The notes below the pieces were generated by a model that searched no databases, was not told the origin of the DNA, and saw nothing but the letters and a program-made list of their open reading frames with translations. This document shows, one piece after another, positions 16,864 to 25,616 of a stretch of 38,191 bases of DNA. Each line of letters begins with the position of its first letter. The first letter of the stretch is position 1. This DNA is from Abyssisolibacter fermentans. Its GTDB lineage: Bacteria; Bacillota; Clostridia; Tissierellales; MCWD3. The DNA lies in contig NZ_LOHE01000064.1 of assembly GCF_001559865.1 (NCBI RefSeq), positions 1 to 38,191 on the forward strand, given 5' to 3'. The translations under genes and the position numbers were made by a program.

Positions 16864-17550
16864 ATGATGAAAGGGGAGAATAGCCTGAAAAAAGTATTGA
16901 AAAAAATGATAATATTTGGGATAACAGTATGTATTTCTATGATGTTAATTATTGGATTAATTAATTATAGAGTAATATCTTTAGCAAAAAATTATACACA
17001 TGAAATTGATAATATACCTAAAGCAGATGTTGCTTTAGTCTTAGGTGCATTAGTACATAAGAATGGACGAGTTTCAGACATTCTAGCTGATAGACTTGAT
17101 GTAGGGATTGAATTATATAAAGAAGGAAAAGTAAAAAAAGTATTACTAAGTGGTGATCATGGAAGAAAAAACTATGATGAAGTCAATGCAATGAAGAAAT
17201 ATGTACTAGAAGCTGGGATTGATGAGAAAGATGTTTTTATGGATCATGCTGGTTTTAGTACTTATGAAAGTATTTATAGGGCTAGAGATGTTTTTGAAGT
17301 AAAAAGTATGATTGTTGTAACGCAAGAATACCATTTACCAAGAGCTGTTTATATAGGGAGACAACTTGGAATAGAAGCTTATGGCGTACCTTCTGATAAA
17401 CATTTTTATCCTAAATTGATGATGTATAAAATAAGAGAGTCTATAGCTAGATGTAAAGACTTTGTTTATGTAAATATATTAAAGAAAAAGCCAACATTTT
17501 TAGGAGAAAAAATAAACATCTTAGGTGATGGAAGAAGAACAAACGATTAG
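16864..17550 (+). CDS. SanA/YdcF-like DUF218 membrane-anchored protein
   Basis: A protein of up to 228 residues. A membrane anchor (IIFGITVCISMMLIIGLIN) precedes a DUF218 domain with DVALVLGALVHKNGRVSDIL, the helix DRLDVGIELYKEGKVKKVLL, SGDHG, the STYES motif and VTQEYHLPRAVYIGRQLG. These match SanA, which is linked to envelope barrier function and vancomycin resistance at high temperature in enterobacteria. The reaction is not known. Start choice is uncertain: two ATGs (16864, 16867) have no ribosome binding site, while AAAGGGGAG at 16870-16878 is spaced six bases before an in-frame CTG at 16885, which would give MKKVLKKMIIFG. The MATE gene follows by 22 bases and is probably cotranscribed. 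Confidence 0.85.
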   Translation: MMKGENSLKKVLKKMIIFGITVCISMMLIIGLINYRVISLAKNYTHEIDNIPKADVALVLGALVHKNGRVSDILADRLDVGIELYKEGKVKKVLLSGDHGRKNYDEVNAMKKYVLEAGIDEKDVFMDHAGFSTYESIYRARDVFEVKSMIVVTQEYHLPRAVYIGRQLGIEAYGVPSDKHFYPKLMMYKIRESIARCKDFVYVNILKKKPTFLGEKINILGDGRRTND

Positions 17551-17572
17551 GATGAAAGAGTGGAGATAAATT

Positions 17573-18934
17573 ATGGTATTGACAGATAGATTAAACAGAG
17601 ATTTTTATAAAACTATGATTTCAATAGCTATACCTATTGCATTTCAAAATCTAATATTTTCATCATTAAATATGGTTGATACAGTTATGATAGGTAAGCT
17701 AGGTAAGACTAATATAGCAGCAGTTGCATTAGCAAATCAAATATTTTTCATTTATTCATTAATTTTATTTGGTATCAATAGTGGATCATCAATTTTTACT
17801 GCACAATTTTGGGGTAAGAAAGATGTGAAAAATATTAGGAAGATTTTAGGGTTGTCTTTGATTTTAGGAGTTGGGGCTAGTTTATTATTTTTTATTGCAG
17901 GTATTTCAATTCCTAATTTTTTAATAAGACTTTTTACTGAAGATAAAGAAGTTATAAACTTGGGTGTAAGTTATTTAGTTATTATAGTATTTAGTTATCC
18001 AATAACTGCTATAACATTTTCCTATGGAGCTGCTTCTAGAAGTATAGGGCAAACAAAACTTCCTATGGTTGCTAGTTGTATATCTTTAGGGTGCAATACT
18101 CTATTTAATTATTTATTGATATTTGGGAAATTTGGATTTCCTGAATTAGGAATTAGAGGAGCAGCATATGCAACATTAACAGCAAGGATTATAGAAGTTT
18201 TTATAATTCTTGGTTCAATATACTATAAAAAAGGAGTATTATCCGCAAAGTTAAAGGAAATGCTTGATTTATCAAAGGATTTTATTATTAAATACTTTAA
18301 TACAACTACCAGTGTAATTTTAAATGAATTATTTTGGTCAGTTGGTATGAGTATGTATTGTGCAGCTTATGGAAGGATTAGCACAGATGCAGTAGCTGCA
18401 GTACAAATTTCCAATATTGTTAGGAATTTGTTTGTTGTTTTAAGTATAGGTGTAGCGAATGCCTGTGCTATTATGATAGGAAATAAGATTGGAGCAAATA
18501 AATATAAAGAGGCTGATATATATTCGAAAAAATTCACTTATATTTCGTTATTATTAGGATTAACATTAGGATTGTTATTAGTGTTGGGTTCAAAATATGT
18601 GATTATTTTCTTTGATGTTTCAGCAGATGTTAAGTTAGCGGCTGTTAAAATTTTAATAGTATACGCAATTTTCTTACCTGCAACTAATTATACATCTGTA
18701 TTGATAGTAGGTATATTAAGAAGTGGAGGAGATACAAAGTTTTCTTTTTTATTAGAGACTTTGTGCGTATGGTTGATAGGAGTACCATTAGCTTTTATAG
18801 GAGCATTATTATTTGATTTACCTGTTTACTTAGTTGTAGCGCTTGTTAATATAGAAGAAATTGTGAAAATGATTGTTGGTTTGTATAGAGTGAAATCTAA
18901 TAAGTGGATAAAAAATATTGTTGATGAAATATAA
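17573..18934 (+). CDS. MATE-family multidrug/Na+ antiporter
   Basis: A 453-residue membrane protein with about 12 hydrophobic segments, the normal size for the family. The N-terminus has the MATE signature: MVDTVMIGKLGKTNIAAVAL, with the conserved Asp in the first helix, and NSGSSIFTAQFWGKKD. The second half repeats the fold, with SVGMSMYCAAYGR and GVANACAIMIGNKIGANKYK. MATE proteins export cationic drugs or metabolites in exchange for Na+ or H+; the substrate here is unknown. RBS GGAGAT precedes the ATG. Its position after the SanA-like gene suggests a shared envelope or toxicity role. A long hairpin repeat begins 34 bases after the stop codon. Confidence 0.92.
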   Translation: MVLTDRLNRDFYKTMISIAIPIAFQNLIFSSLNMVDTVMIGKLGKTNIAAVALANQIFFIYSLILFGINSGSSIFTAQFWGKKDVKNIRKILGLSLILGVGASLLFFIAGISIPNFLIRLFTEDKEVINLGVSYLVIIVFSYPITAITFSYGAASRSIGQTKLPMVASCISLGCNTLFNYLLIFGKFGFPELGIRGAAYATLTARIIEVFIILGSIYYKKGVLSAKLKEMLDLSKDFIIKYFNTTTSVILNELFWSVGMSMYCAAYGRISTDAVAAVQISNIVRNLFVVLSIGVANACAIMIGNKIGANKYKEADIYSKKFTYISLLLGLTLGLLLVLGSKYVIIFFDVSADVKLAAVKILIVYAIFLPATNYTSVLIVGILRSGGDTKFSFLLETLCVWLIGVPLAFIGALLFDLPVYLVVALVNIEEIVKMIVGLYRVKSNKWIKNIVDEI

Positions 18935-18967
18935 GTAGTCATTTGCAAAAATTTATATTAGCTCATA

Positions 18968-19121
18968 AGTTTTTGGTGAGGGAAACCATCTAACAATCTT
19001 TGACGGTTCCGACAAGAGCTCGTTTCTTTTGATTTAAGTGAGCGATGAAGAAACGAACTCTTGAAGTCACACTTTCAAAGAAACATTAGATGGTTCCCTA
19101 GTGAATATGCTGGTAGTTTTT
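18968..19121 (+). repeat. 155-base hairpin repeat, copy 1
   Basis: Near-identical to 29174-29330. The perfect arms CCATCTAA and TTAGATGG are set in GGGAA/TTCCC ends. Further in, TCTTTGA pairs with TCAAAGA and GAGCTCGTTTCTT pairs with AAGAAACGAACTC, so the whole unit can fold into one long stem. The flanks AGTTTTTGGTGAG and CTGGTAGTTTTT are also shared between copies. It lies between the MATE and response regulator genes and could serve as a terminator or be a non-autonomous mobile element. Confidence 0.8.
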
Positions 19122-19162
19122 GCAACTAACTAGATGAAATATAAGTAATAGGAGGACATGAT

Positions 19163-19843
19163 ATGAGGGAAAATTCTAAGGTAATGATTGTTGATGATGA
19201 TAAAAACATTACAGAATTAATTGCTTTGTATTTAAATAAAGAGGGTTATAAAACAAGACAATATAACAATAGCATTGAAGCGTTAAATGATTTTGATAAT
19301 TACTTACCTGATATGATTATATTAGATGTTATGATGCCCGGGATTGACGGATATGAATTTTGTACTCAATTACGAAAAAAAAGCTCCATTCCTATAATCA
19401 TGTTGACAGCAAAGGGTGAAACGCTTGATAAAGTGGTAGGGTTAAGATTAGGAGCTGATGATTATATAGTTAAGCCCTTTGAACCACAAGAATTGATAGC
19501 ACGTATTAAGGCTGTTTTTAGAAGGTATGTACAAAAAAATGATGATCAAGCCTTAGTATTTCCAGACCTAGTGATTAATTTAAAGGATTATTCAGTTATA
19601 TATAAAAAAAAGAAGTTAGAACTGCCACATAAAGAATTTGAGTTGTTGTATTTTATAGCATCAAATAATAATAGAGTTTTTACAAGAGATCAAATATTAG
19701 ACAAAGTATGGGGATATGACTTTGTAGGCAGTACAAGGACTGTTGATGTACACATAAAAAGGTTAAGAGAAAAGTTAAAGGATAATGAAAATTGGAAAAT
19801 AAAAACTGTGTGGAGCGTAGGTTATAAGTTCGAGGTAAACTAA
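19163..19843 (+). CDS. OmpR/PhoB-family response regulator
   Basis: A 226-residue two-component regulator. The receiver domain shows the acidic pocket (Asp11 and Asp12), phosphoacceptor Asp55 (ILDVMMPG), Thr82 and Lys104 (IVKPFEP). The C-terminal winged helix has the typical LPHKEFELLYFIASN and VDVHIKRLREKL segments. The ATG follows AGGAGGACAT. The sensor kinase gene begins 14 bases later, and an htrA-type protease gene follows that. This order resembles envelope-stress systems such as CssRS of Bacillus subtilis, which controls htrA. Control of the downstream protease is inference from position. Confidence 0.95.
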   Translation: MRENSKVMIVDDDKNITELIALYLNKEGYKTRQYNNSIEALNDFDNYLPDMIILDVMMPGIDGYEFCTQLRKKSSIPIIMLTAKGETLDKVVGLRLGADDYIVKPFEPQELIARIKAVFRRYVQKNDDQALVFPDLVINLKDYSVIYKKKKLELPHKEFELLYFIASNNNRVFTRDQILDKVWGYDFVGSTRTVDVHIKRLREKLKDNENWKIKTVWSVGYKFEVN

Positions 19844-19857
19844 AGAGGTGATAATTA

Positions 19858-21294
19858 TTGAAGTTGAAATCTTTATTTGGCAAAATGCTTGTAATTTATG
19901 TGTCAATAATTTTGGTAAGCTTTATTGTATTAGGCTTTATTGTGTCAAATACTTTGGAAAATTATTTTTTGAACCAGAAAGAAAAAAAGCTAATTGAACA
20001 ATGCACAAAAGTACAACAACAGGTTACACTAATACATGAATTAGGTGTGCCTAACTTTGAAAAATTAAGATTTGAGATAGATGCACTCGAAAGATATCTT
20101 AATGCACATATATGGATGATTGATAGAAGTGGAAATCTCTATGTAAGTTCAAATTTAGAAAATAAGATGGGGTTAAATGAACTGTTAGTAAAGGAAGAGG
20201 TTAAAAAAGTTTTTGATGGTTATATTATAAAAAGACAGGGGGAGTTTAACAAACAGTTCAATGAATCAGTTTTAACAATAGGTTATCCAATAATTTACAA
20301 CAATAAAGTTATGATGGCTTTATTTATGCACGCTCCCATGCCTGAAGTCAACAAAACAATATCAGACATAAATACAATAACATTAGTAGTATTGGGGTTT
20401 GCCTTGATAATAGGCCTTGGAGCAGTTTTCATATTATCAAGAAATCTAAAAAATAAAATACATAGCTTAAGTGATGCATCTAAAGTTTTAGCTAAAGGCG
20501 ATTTTGGTAAAACTATTGATATAGATGGAGATGATGAGCTAAACCAATTAGCTAAGAACTTTAATTATATGTCCAAAGAATTAAGCAAAGTTGATAAGAT
20601 GCGAAAAGATTTTATTTCAAATTTATCACATGATTTAAGATCTCCATTGACTTCAATCAAAGGATATGCACAAGCTTTATTAGACGGTACTATAGATAAA
20701 AATGATCAAACTAAATATTTAAATATAATATTAGAAGAAAGTGAACGTTTATCTAAAATGACTAATGATATTTTAGATTTATCAAAAATGGAAAGTGGCA
20801 ATGGAGAGTTATCTTTTAGTAATTTCAGTATAAACGAAATGATTGTTAATGAAATAGAAAAATTTGACGTTAATTTAGAAGAAAAAAGTGTTGATGTTAA
20901 GATAGATTTATGCAGTACAAGAGATATAGTCTATGCAGATAAAGATAAGATAAATAGAGTTGTGTATAATCTTATAGATAATGCTGTTAAATTTGTTAAT
21001 GATGATGGATTTATAAAAATTAGAACATGTGATAACAGTGAAAAAATAATTGTACAAATAAGTAATAGCGGTAATGTTATTCCTCAAAAAGATTTAGAAT
21101 ATATATGGGAGCGGTTTGTAAAATTAGATAAATCCAGAGGAAAAAATAAAAAAGGTTCAGGATTAGGGTTAGCAATTATTAAAAGCATTATAGAACGTCA
21201 TAATGAAGAAATACAGGTTAGTAGCAATGAGACAGAAGGAACAATGTTTACATTTAGTTTAAAAAAATCCATAGAAATTAGTAGGTTAGATTAG
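19858..21294 (+). CDS. Sensor histidine kinase with HAMP domain
   Basis: A 478-residue membrane kinase, partner of the preceding regulator. TM1 (about 11-32) and TM2 (about 172-194) flank an extracytoplasmic sensor region of about 140 residues that includes a PAS-like HIWMIDRSGNLYVSS strand pair. A HAMP segment (about 195-245) leads to the dimerisation and phosphoacceptor helix with His258 (SHDLRSPLTSIKGYAQ). The ATPase domain shows the N box (RVVYNLIDNAVKF), a G-box region (WERFVKLDKS) and GSGLGLAI. The start is TTG, with AGAGGTG eight bases upstream. The signal sensed is unknown; misfolded surface protein is plausible given the neighbouring htrA. Confidence 0.94.
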   Translation: MKLKSLFGKMLVIYVSIILVSFIVLGFIVSNTLENYFLNQKEKKLIEQCTKVQQQVTLIHELGVPNFEKLRFEIDALERYLNAHIWMIDRSGNLYVSSNLENKMGLNELLVKEEVKKVFDGYIIKRQGEFNKQFNESVLTIGYPIIYNNKVMMALFMHAPMPEVNKTISDINTITLVVLGFALIIGLGAVFILSRNLKNKIHSLSDASKVLAKGDFGKTIDIDGDDELNQLAKNFNYMSKELSKVDKMRKDFISNLSHDLRSPLTSIKGYAQALLDGTIDKNDQTKYLNIILEESERLSKMTNDILDLSKMESGNGELSFSNFSINEMIVNEIEKFDVNLEEKSVDVKIDLCSTRDIVYADKDKINRVVYNLIDNAVKFVNDDGFIKIRTCDNSEKIIVQISNSGNVIPQKDLEYIWERFVKLDKSRGKNKKGSGLGLAIIKSIIERHNEEIQVSSNETEGTMFTFSLKKSIEISRLD

Positions 21295-21416
21295 TTTTGG
21301 TGTTATAATTTTTTATGTTCCGTTGTTATAATTAATAATTTGTTCATATTTTATTAATAAATATATATTAAAATATAATTAACAAAATATTTATAAAAGT
21401 TTTGAGGTGAGAAAAC

Positions 21417-22784
21417 ATGGATGTTAATAAAAATGAAACTAGTAAACAATTAGAAAATAACATTAATTCTGAAGAGCCTATTGTAGATGCAAATATAGTA
21501 GAAGAAACACAAGTACAAAATGAATGCAATGAAGAAGAACTAACAGAAGATATTAAAGAAGACATAATAACTAATGAAGAAATAAAAGAAGAAATAAAAG
21601 TTAATGTAGTAAAATCAAAAAAGAAGAAAAAAAGAAATCTTAAAGCGGTTATAGCCTTAGGATTACTATTTGCCATGGTGGGTGGACTTTTTATAGGAGT
21701 AGGCTACAATGTTTCTGAGTATTTTTTACTAAGTAAAATTGATGGAACATACGAAGTTGGTAAGAGGTTAGATGAAAAAGGAAGTAGTGCAAAAACAACT
21801 ATAATTAATACAAGTAGTGTTAGTGAGTCAACAAGTCAAATTGCAGAGCATGTAGGACCATCTGTTGTAGCTATAACAAGTAAAGTTAAGGTGTTGGATT
21901 GGTTTCAACAGTTAAGAATCCAAGAAGGTGCAGGATCGGGTATAATTTTTGATATTAATAGTAAAGGTATTTATATTGTTACCAATAATCATGTTATAGA
22001 TAATGCACAAGAAGTAACTGTTTTATTATCAGATAAAGTTAAAGCCCCTGCAGAAGTTATAGGAAGTGATGCAGATGCAGACTTAGCAGTTCTTAAAATT
22101 GATAAAAAAGATGTACCAATAGATGTAATAGATAAATTGGCCATAGCAAATTTTGGCGATTCAGATAAGCTAAAACCCGGAGAGATAGCTATAGCCATTG
22201 GAAATCCACTAGGATATAACAATACAGTTACACAAGGTGTTGTAAGTGCGTTAAATAGAGATTTAGGTATGAGTGATAGTGAATTAAGATTAATACAAAC
22301 TGATGCAGCTATAAATCCAGGAAACAGCGGTGGTGCATTGGTTAATTCAAAAGGAGAAGTTATAGGAATTAACACTATTAAAATTGCAGATACAAAGGTA
22401 GAAGGTATTGGATTTGCCATTCCAATAAATTACGCTAAACCTATAATAAAAGATTTAGTTGAAATTGGAGTAGTTCCTAGACCATTCCTAGGGATAGCAG
22501 GAAGAGATATAGATGAAAATTTAGCACAAATGTATGAATTGCCTATAGGAGTTTTTGTTCAAGAAGTATATAAAGGTTCACCAGCGGATAAAGCGGGTTT
22601 AAAAGTTAATGATATAATAATAAGTATAGATGACAACAAAGTATTCAGTATGGAGCAACTAATAGAGCTAATTAAGAAACATGATATTGGAGATACTGTT
22701 AAGTTAAAAATAATAAGAGATGCCAAAGAAAAAATTGAAATTACCACAAAATTGGAAGATAAAAACAAGGTTATCTCCAATTAA
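21417..22784 (+). CDS. htrA: HtrA/DegP-like membrane-anchored serine protease
   Basis: A 455-residue S1C-family protease. An acidic, low-complexity cytoplasmic N-terminus (1-65) and a basic patch (KSKKKKKR) lead into a membrane anchor (about 75-97). The protease domain carries the triad His192 (TNNHVID), Asp222 (DADLAVLKI) and Ser304 (NPGNSGGALV). One PDZ domain follows (about 350-445, with KGSPADKAGLKVNDIIISID). It degrades or refolds damaged extracytoplasmic proteins. The ATG is preceded by GAGGTGAG. A 122-base gap after the kinase gene with no clear terminator allows read-through, so the three genes may form one stress operon. A strong terminator follows. Confidence 0.95.
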   Translation: MDVNKNETSKQLENNINSEEPIVDANIVEETQVQNECNEEELTEDIKEDIITNEEIKEEIKVNVVKSKKKKKRNLKAVIALGLLFAMVGGLFIGVGYNVSEYFLLSKIDGTYEVGKRLDEKGSSAKTTIINTSSVSESTSQIAEHVGPSVVAITSKVKVLDWFQQLRIQEGAGSGIIFDINSKGIYIVTNNHVIDNAQEVTVLLSDKVKAPAEVIGSDADADLAVLKIDKKDVPIDVIDKLAIANFGDSDKLKPGEIAIAIGNPLGYNNTVTQGVVSALNRDLGMSDSELRLIQTDAAINPGNSGGALVNSKGEVIGINTIKIADTKVEGIGFAIPINYAKPIIKDLVEIGVVPRPFLGIAGRDIDENLAQMYELPIGVFVQEVYKGSPADKAGLKVNDIIISIDDNKVFSMEQLIELIKKHDIGDTVKLKIIRDAKEKIEITTKLEDKNKVISN

Positions 22785-22793
22785 TAAAAATTT

Positions 22794-22846
22794 AAAACAA
22801 GCCACTAGGTGATACACAATGTATGTCTAGATTGGCTTGTTTTTTT
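22794..22846 (+). terminator. Rho-independent terminator after htrA
   Basis: AAAACAAGCCA pairs with TGGCTTGTTTT, with a long loop, and runs into a T-tract. It starts ten bases after the stop codon. Confidence 0.85.
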
Positions 22847-22898
22847 ATATAAGTAGGAAACAGCAGGATAAATCAAAATTGCTAAGATATCTTAGGGT

Positions 22899-22940
22899 AA
22901 ACCTTTGAGGAAAGTATGGCTCAATGGTTTTGTTTTTTCT
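22899..22940 (+). terminator. Second terminator-like hairpin with adjacent palindrome
   Basis: AAACC-TGAG pairs with CTCA-GGTTT and is followed by TGTTTTTTCTTTT. Just before it, CTAAGATATCTTAG at 22882-22895 is a perfect 14-base palindrome. It is 50 bases past the htrA terminator and follows no gene, so it may end a small RNA or give tandem termination. Confidence 0.45.
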
Positions 22941-23050
22941 TTTCTATCTAGCTATAGAATTATACTTATTAATAAAAAGAACTTAAAAATACTAATATTG
23001 TCTTTAGTAAAAGTAAATGATACAATATACTAATACATAATTATAATTAT

Positions 23051-23474
23051 CCCTGATTATTCATATAATTTTCAATAATATGCTGTATAGTTAAGCAGAG
23101 AACCTAAATTTTAATTTAGAGTGAATCGCTTACTCAGAGGAAAAATGAGTCTGAGTATCATATTAAAATAATTTAGTGATAACAAATATGTGTATATTAT
23201 TTATATTATACTTTTGAAGCAATTATAATTTCAGTGAATGTGAAGGCATACCGAGTTGGTATGTCGAGAATTTAATGGATATCTTCTAAGCAGAATGATG
23301 CTTTGCTAATGAATCTCTTATTATTATGTAAAATGAAACTCACTACTCATTTTATTCGTAGGAGTAAGTGATTCACAAGAAATCATAGATTTCTGTTCTC
23401 TACTCATGAGTAAGCGATTTACACCAAATCAAGATTTGGGTTCACTGCTCATAATTTTCTATGAATAATCTGGG
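23051..23474 (+). repeat. GATTATTCATA-type intergenic element, copy D (largest)
   Basis: Takes up most of the 711-base gap before the DUF554 gene. The ends are CCCTGATTATTCATATAA and TTTTCTATGAATAATCTGGG. Inside it are CTGTATAGTTAAGCAG, then CATACCGAGTTGGTATGTCG (shared with copy F and itself an inverted repeat), and then two tandem 45-base modules (about 23361-23453). These have the pattern TAAGYGATTYAC, AAATC-AGATTT, GTTC-CT-CTCAT. The right end is 22 bases from the GTG start of the next gene and so overlaps its probable promoter or leader region. Confidence 0.75.
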
Positions 23475-23495
23475 ATTATACAAGAGGTGAATTTT

Positions 23496-24170
23496 GTGAT
23501 AGGAACTATAGTAAATACTGTAGCAATAATATTAGGTGGATTTCTAGGTGTTTATTTGAAAAAAGGTATAAAGAAAAATTATAGTGAAACAATTATTCAA
23601 GGTCTTTCTATTAGTGTAATGATAATAGGCATTATGAATGCGATAAAAGCTAACGAAATGTTAGTAGTTATAATAAGTGTAGTACTAGGAAGTATTATTG
23701 GAGAATATATAGATATAGAGGGCAAACTAGAAAATTTAGGTAATAGAATTGAACATAAATTTGGTGGTAAAGAAGATACTTTTGCAAAAGGTTTTGTAAC
23801 TGCTTCATTAATATATTGTGTAGGGGCTATGGGTATAATGGGAGCATTAGAGGACGGTCTTAATGCCAATCATCAAATATTATTTACAAAATCAATATTA
23901 GACGGTGTATCATCTATAATATTTGCATCTAGCTTTGGAGTAGGAGTAGTTTTTTCAGCTGTACCTGTATTTTTGTACCAGGGCTTAATAGCATCAATAG
24001 CTTCTTTCCTTAAACCATTCCTAACACCTGTTTTAATTGCAGATATGTCAGCTATAGGAGGCATTCTGATTATTGTAATTGGAATTAATATGCTTGGATT
24101 AAAGAAAATAAGAGTAGGTAATATGCTGCCAGCAATCATACTTCCGGCATTGTACTATTGTATATTTTAA
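23496..24170 (+). CDS. DUF554 family membrane protein
   Basis: A 224-residue membrane protein with about seven hydrophobic segments and the DUF554/YdfK layout: MIGTIVNTVAIILGGFLGVY at the start, VVLGSIIGEYIDIEGKLENL in the first third, and FVTASLIYCVGAMGIMGALE in the middle. The function is not established; a transporter role has been proposed for relatives. The start chosen is GTG at 23496 because AGAGGTG precedes it at six bases. An upstream in-frame GTG at 23487 lies within the ribosome binding site. It heads a cluster of four plus-strand genes with gaps of 17, 13 and 51 bases, probably one operon. Confidence 0.85.
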   Translation: MIGTIVNTVAIILGGFLGVYLKKGIKKNYSETIIQGLSISVMIIGIMNAIKANEMLVVIISVVLGSIIGEYIDIEGKLENLGNRIEHKFGGKEDTFAKGFVTASLIYCVGAMGIMGALEDGLNANHQILFTKSILDGVSSIIFASSFGVGVVFSAVPVFLYQGLIASIASFLKPFLTPVLIADMSAIGGILIIVIGINMLGLKKIRVGNMLPAIILPALYYCIF

Positions 24171-24187
24171 TAAATGGGGGATAGATT

Positions 24188-24661
24188 ATGAAAAAGACTA
24201 ATGCTGCAAGGATATTAGATAGAGAAAAAATACCATATGAATTATGCACATATGAAGTTGATGAAAATGATTTAAGTGCTATTAGCGTAGCATCCAAAAT
24301 CGGTATTGATCCCAAACAAGTTTTTAAAACTTTGGTTGTACGTGGCGACAAAGGAATAATAGTTGCTTCTATACCTGGAAATTGTGAGCTTAACTTAAAA
24401 TATTTAGCTAGTGTTAGTGGAAGCAAAAAAGTCAACTTAGTTCCATTAAAAGAGGTTAATAAACTAACTGGATATATAAGAGGTGGAGTTTCTCCTATAG
24501 GTATGAAAAAGCAGTATCCATTTTTTTTAGATGATAGTGCTATGAATTATAATGAAATATACATAAGTGCAGGTTTGAGAGGTATGCAGTTTTATATAAA
24601 GCCAGAGGATTTATTATCGGTAACGAAAGGAATTTCATGTAAATTAGTTGAAATTGAATAG
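24188..24661 (+). CDS. ybaK: YbaK/EbsC-type Cys-tRNA(Pro) deacylase
   Basis: A 157-residue editing enzyme of the YbaK/ProX superfamily. It hydrolyses Cys-tRNA(Pro) formed by misacylation by prolyl-tRNA synthetase. The sequence shows ARILDREKIPYELCTYEVDE, the GIDPKQVFKTLVVRG segment with the conserved lysine, PGNCELNLKYLASVSGSKKV, and GGVSPIGMKKQYPFFLDDSA, all typical of the YbaK group. The length is normal. The ATG follows GGGGGATAGATT. The transporter gene starts 13 bases after the stop codon. Confidence 0.92.
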   Translation: MKKTNAARILDREKIPYELCTYEVDENDLSAISVASKIGIDPKQVFKTLVVRGDKGIIVASIPGNCELNLKYLASVSGSKKVNLVPLKEVNKLTGYIRGGVSPIGMKKQYPFFLDDSAMNYNEIYISAGLRGMQFYIKPEDLLSVTKGISCKLVEIE

Positions 24662-24674
24662 AAGGAGAGAACAT

Positions 24675-25565
24675 ATGAAAAAAAAGTTTAAAAGTATCTA
24701 TGCTGATATTGCTCTTGTGTTTGTTGCTGTTTGTTGGGGAGCTGGTTTTGTAGTTTTAAAAGATGCTTTAGACAATATATCGCCCTTTAATATAATGGCT
24801 ATAAGGTTTACATTAGCATTTGTAATTATGGCTTTAATTTTTAACAAAAAACTTAGAAATTTAAGTAAACAAGATTTAAAAGCAGGTTTTATCATAGGTG
24901 TATTCTTATTTTTAGGCTTTGCGGTTCAAACTGTTGGTCTGAAATATACTGTTCCTGGGAAACAAGCTTTCTTAACAGGTACAAATGTAGTTATAGTTCC
25001 ATTTTTTGTTTGGCTAATTCATAAGAAAGCGCCTGATAAATATTCAATAGCAGGTGCATTTATGACATTGATTGGTATAAGCTTATTAACACTTAAAAGT
25101 GAACTAGGCGGGTTTGATATAAATTATGGTGACAAGTTGACATTACTTTGTGCAGTGTTTTTCGCAGCCCATATAGTAGCAGTGGGATTTTTTACAAAAA
25201 AACATGATCCAATTGTATTAGCTGTTTTGCAAATTGGTGTTGCAGCATTATTATTTATAATATGTGCTTTGATGTTTGAAGAACTCCCTAGAGGTATTGA
25301 AAGTAGTGTATGGTTAAGAATAGGTTATCTTGTACTATTTCCTACAGTTGTAGCATTTTTAATACAAAATGTTGCTCAAAAGAGTACAACGTCAACTAGA
25401 ACGGGCATAATACTTTCTTTAGAATCAGTTTTTGGTGCATTGTTTGCAGTTATAATATATAAAGAAGAGTTTACAATAAAAATGATATTAGGTTGTTTAT
25501 TGATATTTTGTGCAATTATTATCACAGAAACTAAGCTTAGTTTTTTAAAAAATAAGAAAGCGTAG
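24675..25565 (+). CDS. EamA/DMT-family transporter
   Basis: A 296-residue membrane protein with ten hydrophobic segments formed by two EamA repeats of about 140 residues. The first repeat has ALVFVAVCWGAGFVVLKDAL and FNIMAIRFTLAFVIMALIF; the second ends with the LESVFGALFAVIIYKEEFTI and ILGCLLIFCAIIITETK pattern. These proteins export metabolites or amino acids; the substrate is not predictable. The start is ATG at 24675, with AAGGAGAG upstream. An upstream in-frame TTG at 24648 overlaps the deacylase gene and is not needed. Confidence 0.9.
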   Translation: MKKKFKSIYADIALVFVAVCWGAGFVVLKDALDNISPFNIMAIRFTLAFVIMALIFNKKLRNLSKQDLKAGFIIGVFLFLGFAVQTVGLKYTVPGKQAFLTGTNVVIVPFFVWLIHKKAPDKYSIAGAFMTLIGISLLTLKSELGGFDINYGDKLTLLCAVFFAAHIVAVGFFTKKHDPIVLAVLQIGVAALLFIICALMFEELPRGIESSVWLRIGYLVLFPTVVAFLIQNVAQKSTTSTRTGIILSLESVFGALFAVIIYKEEFTIKMILGCLLIFCAIIITETKLSFLKNKKA

Positions 25566-25616
25566 TAACTCGTAACTTGATTTTTTAATGAAAAAATTAA
25601 AAGGAGATGGGTAAAA

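Noticed and set aside
21989-22420. 143-codon minus-strand frame in htrA
   Set aside because: Antisense shadow of the conserved protease domain; no ribosome binding site or family match.
23361-23453. Tandem modules as a CRISPR array
   Set aside because: Only two adjacent degenerate units with no unique spacers and no cas genes nearby.
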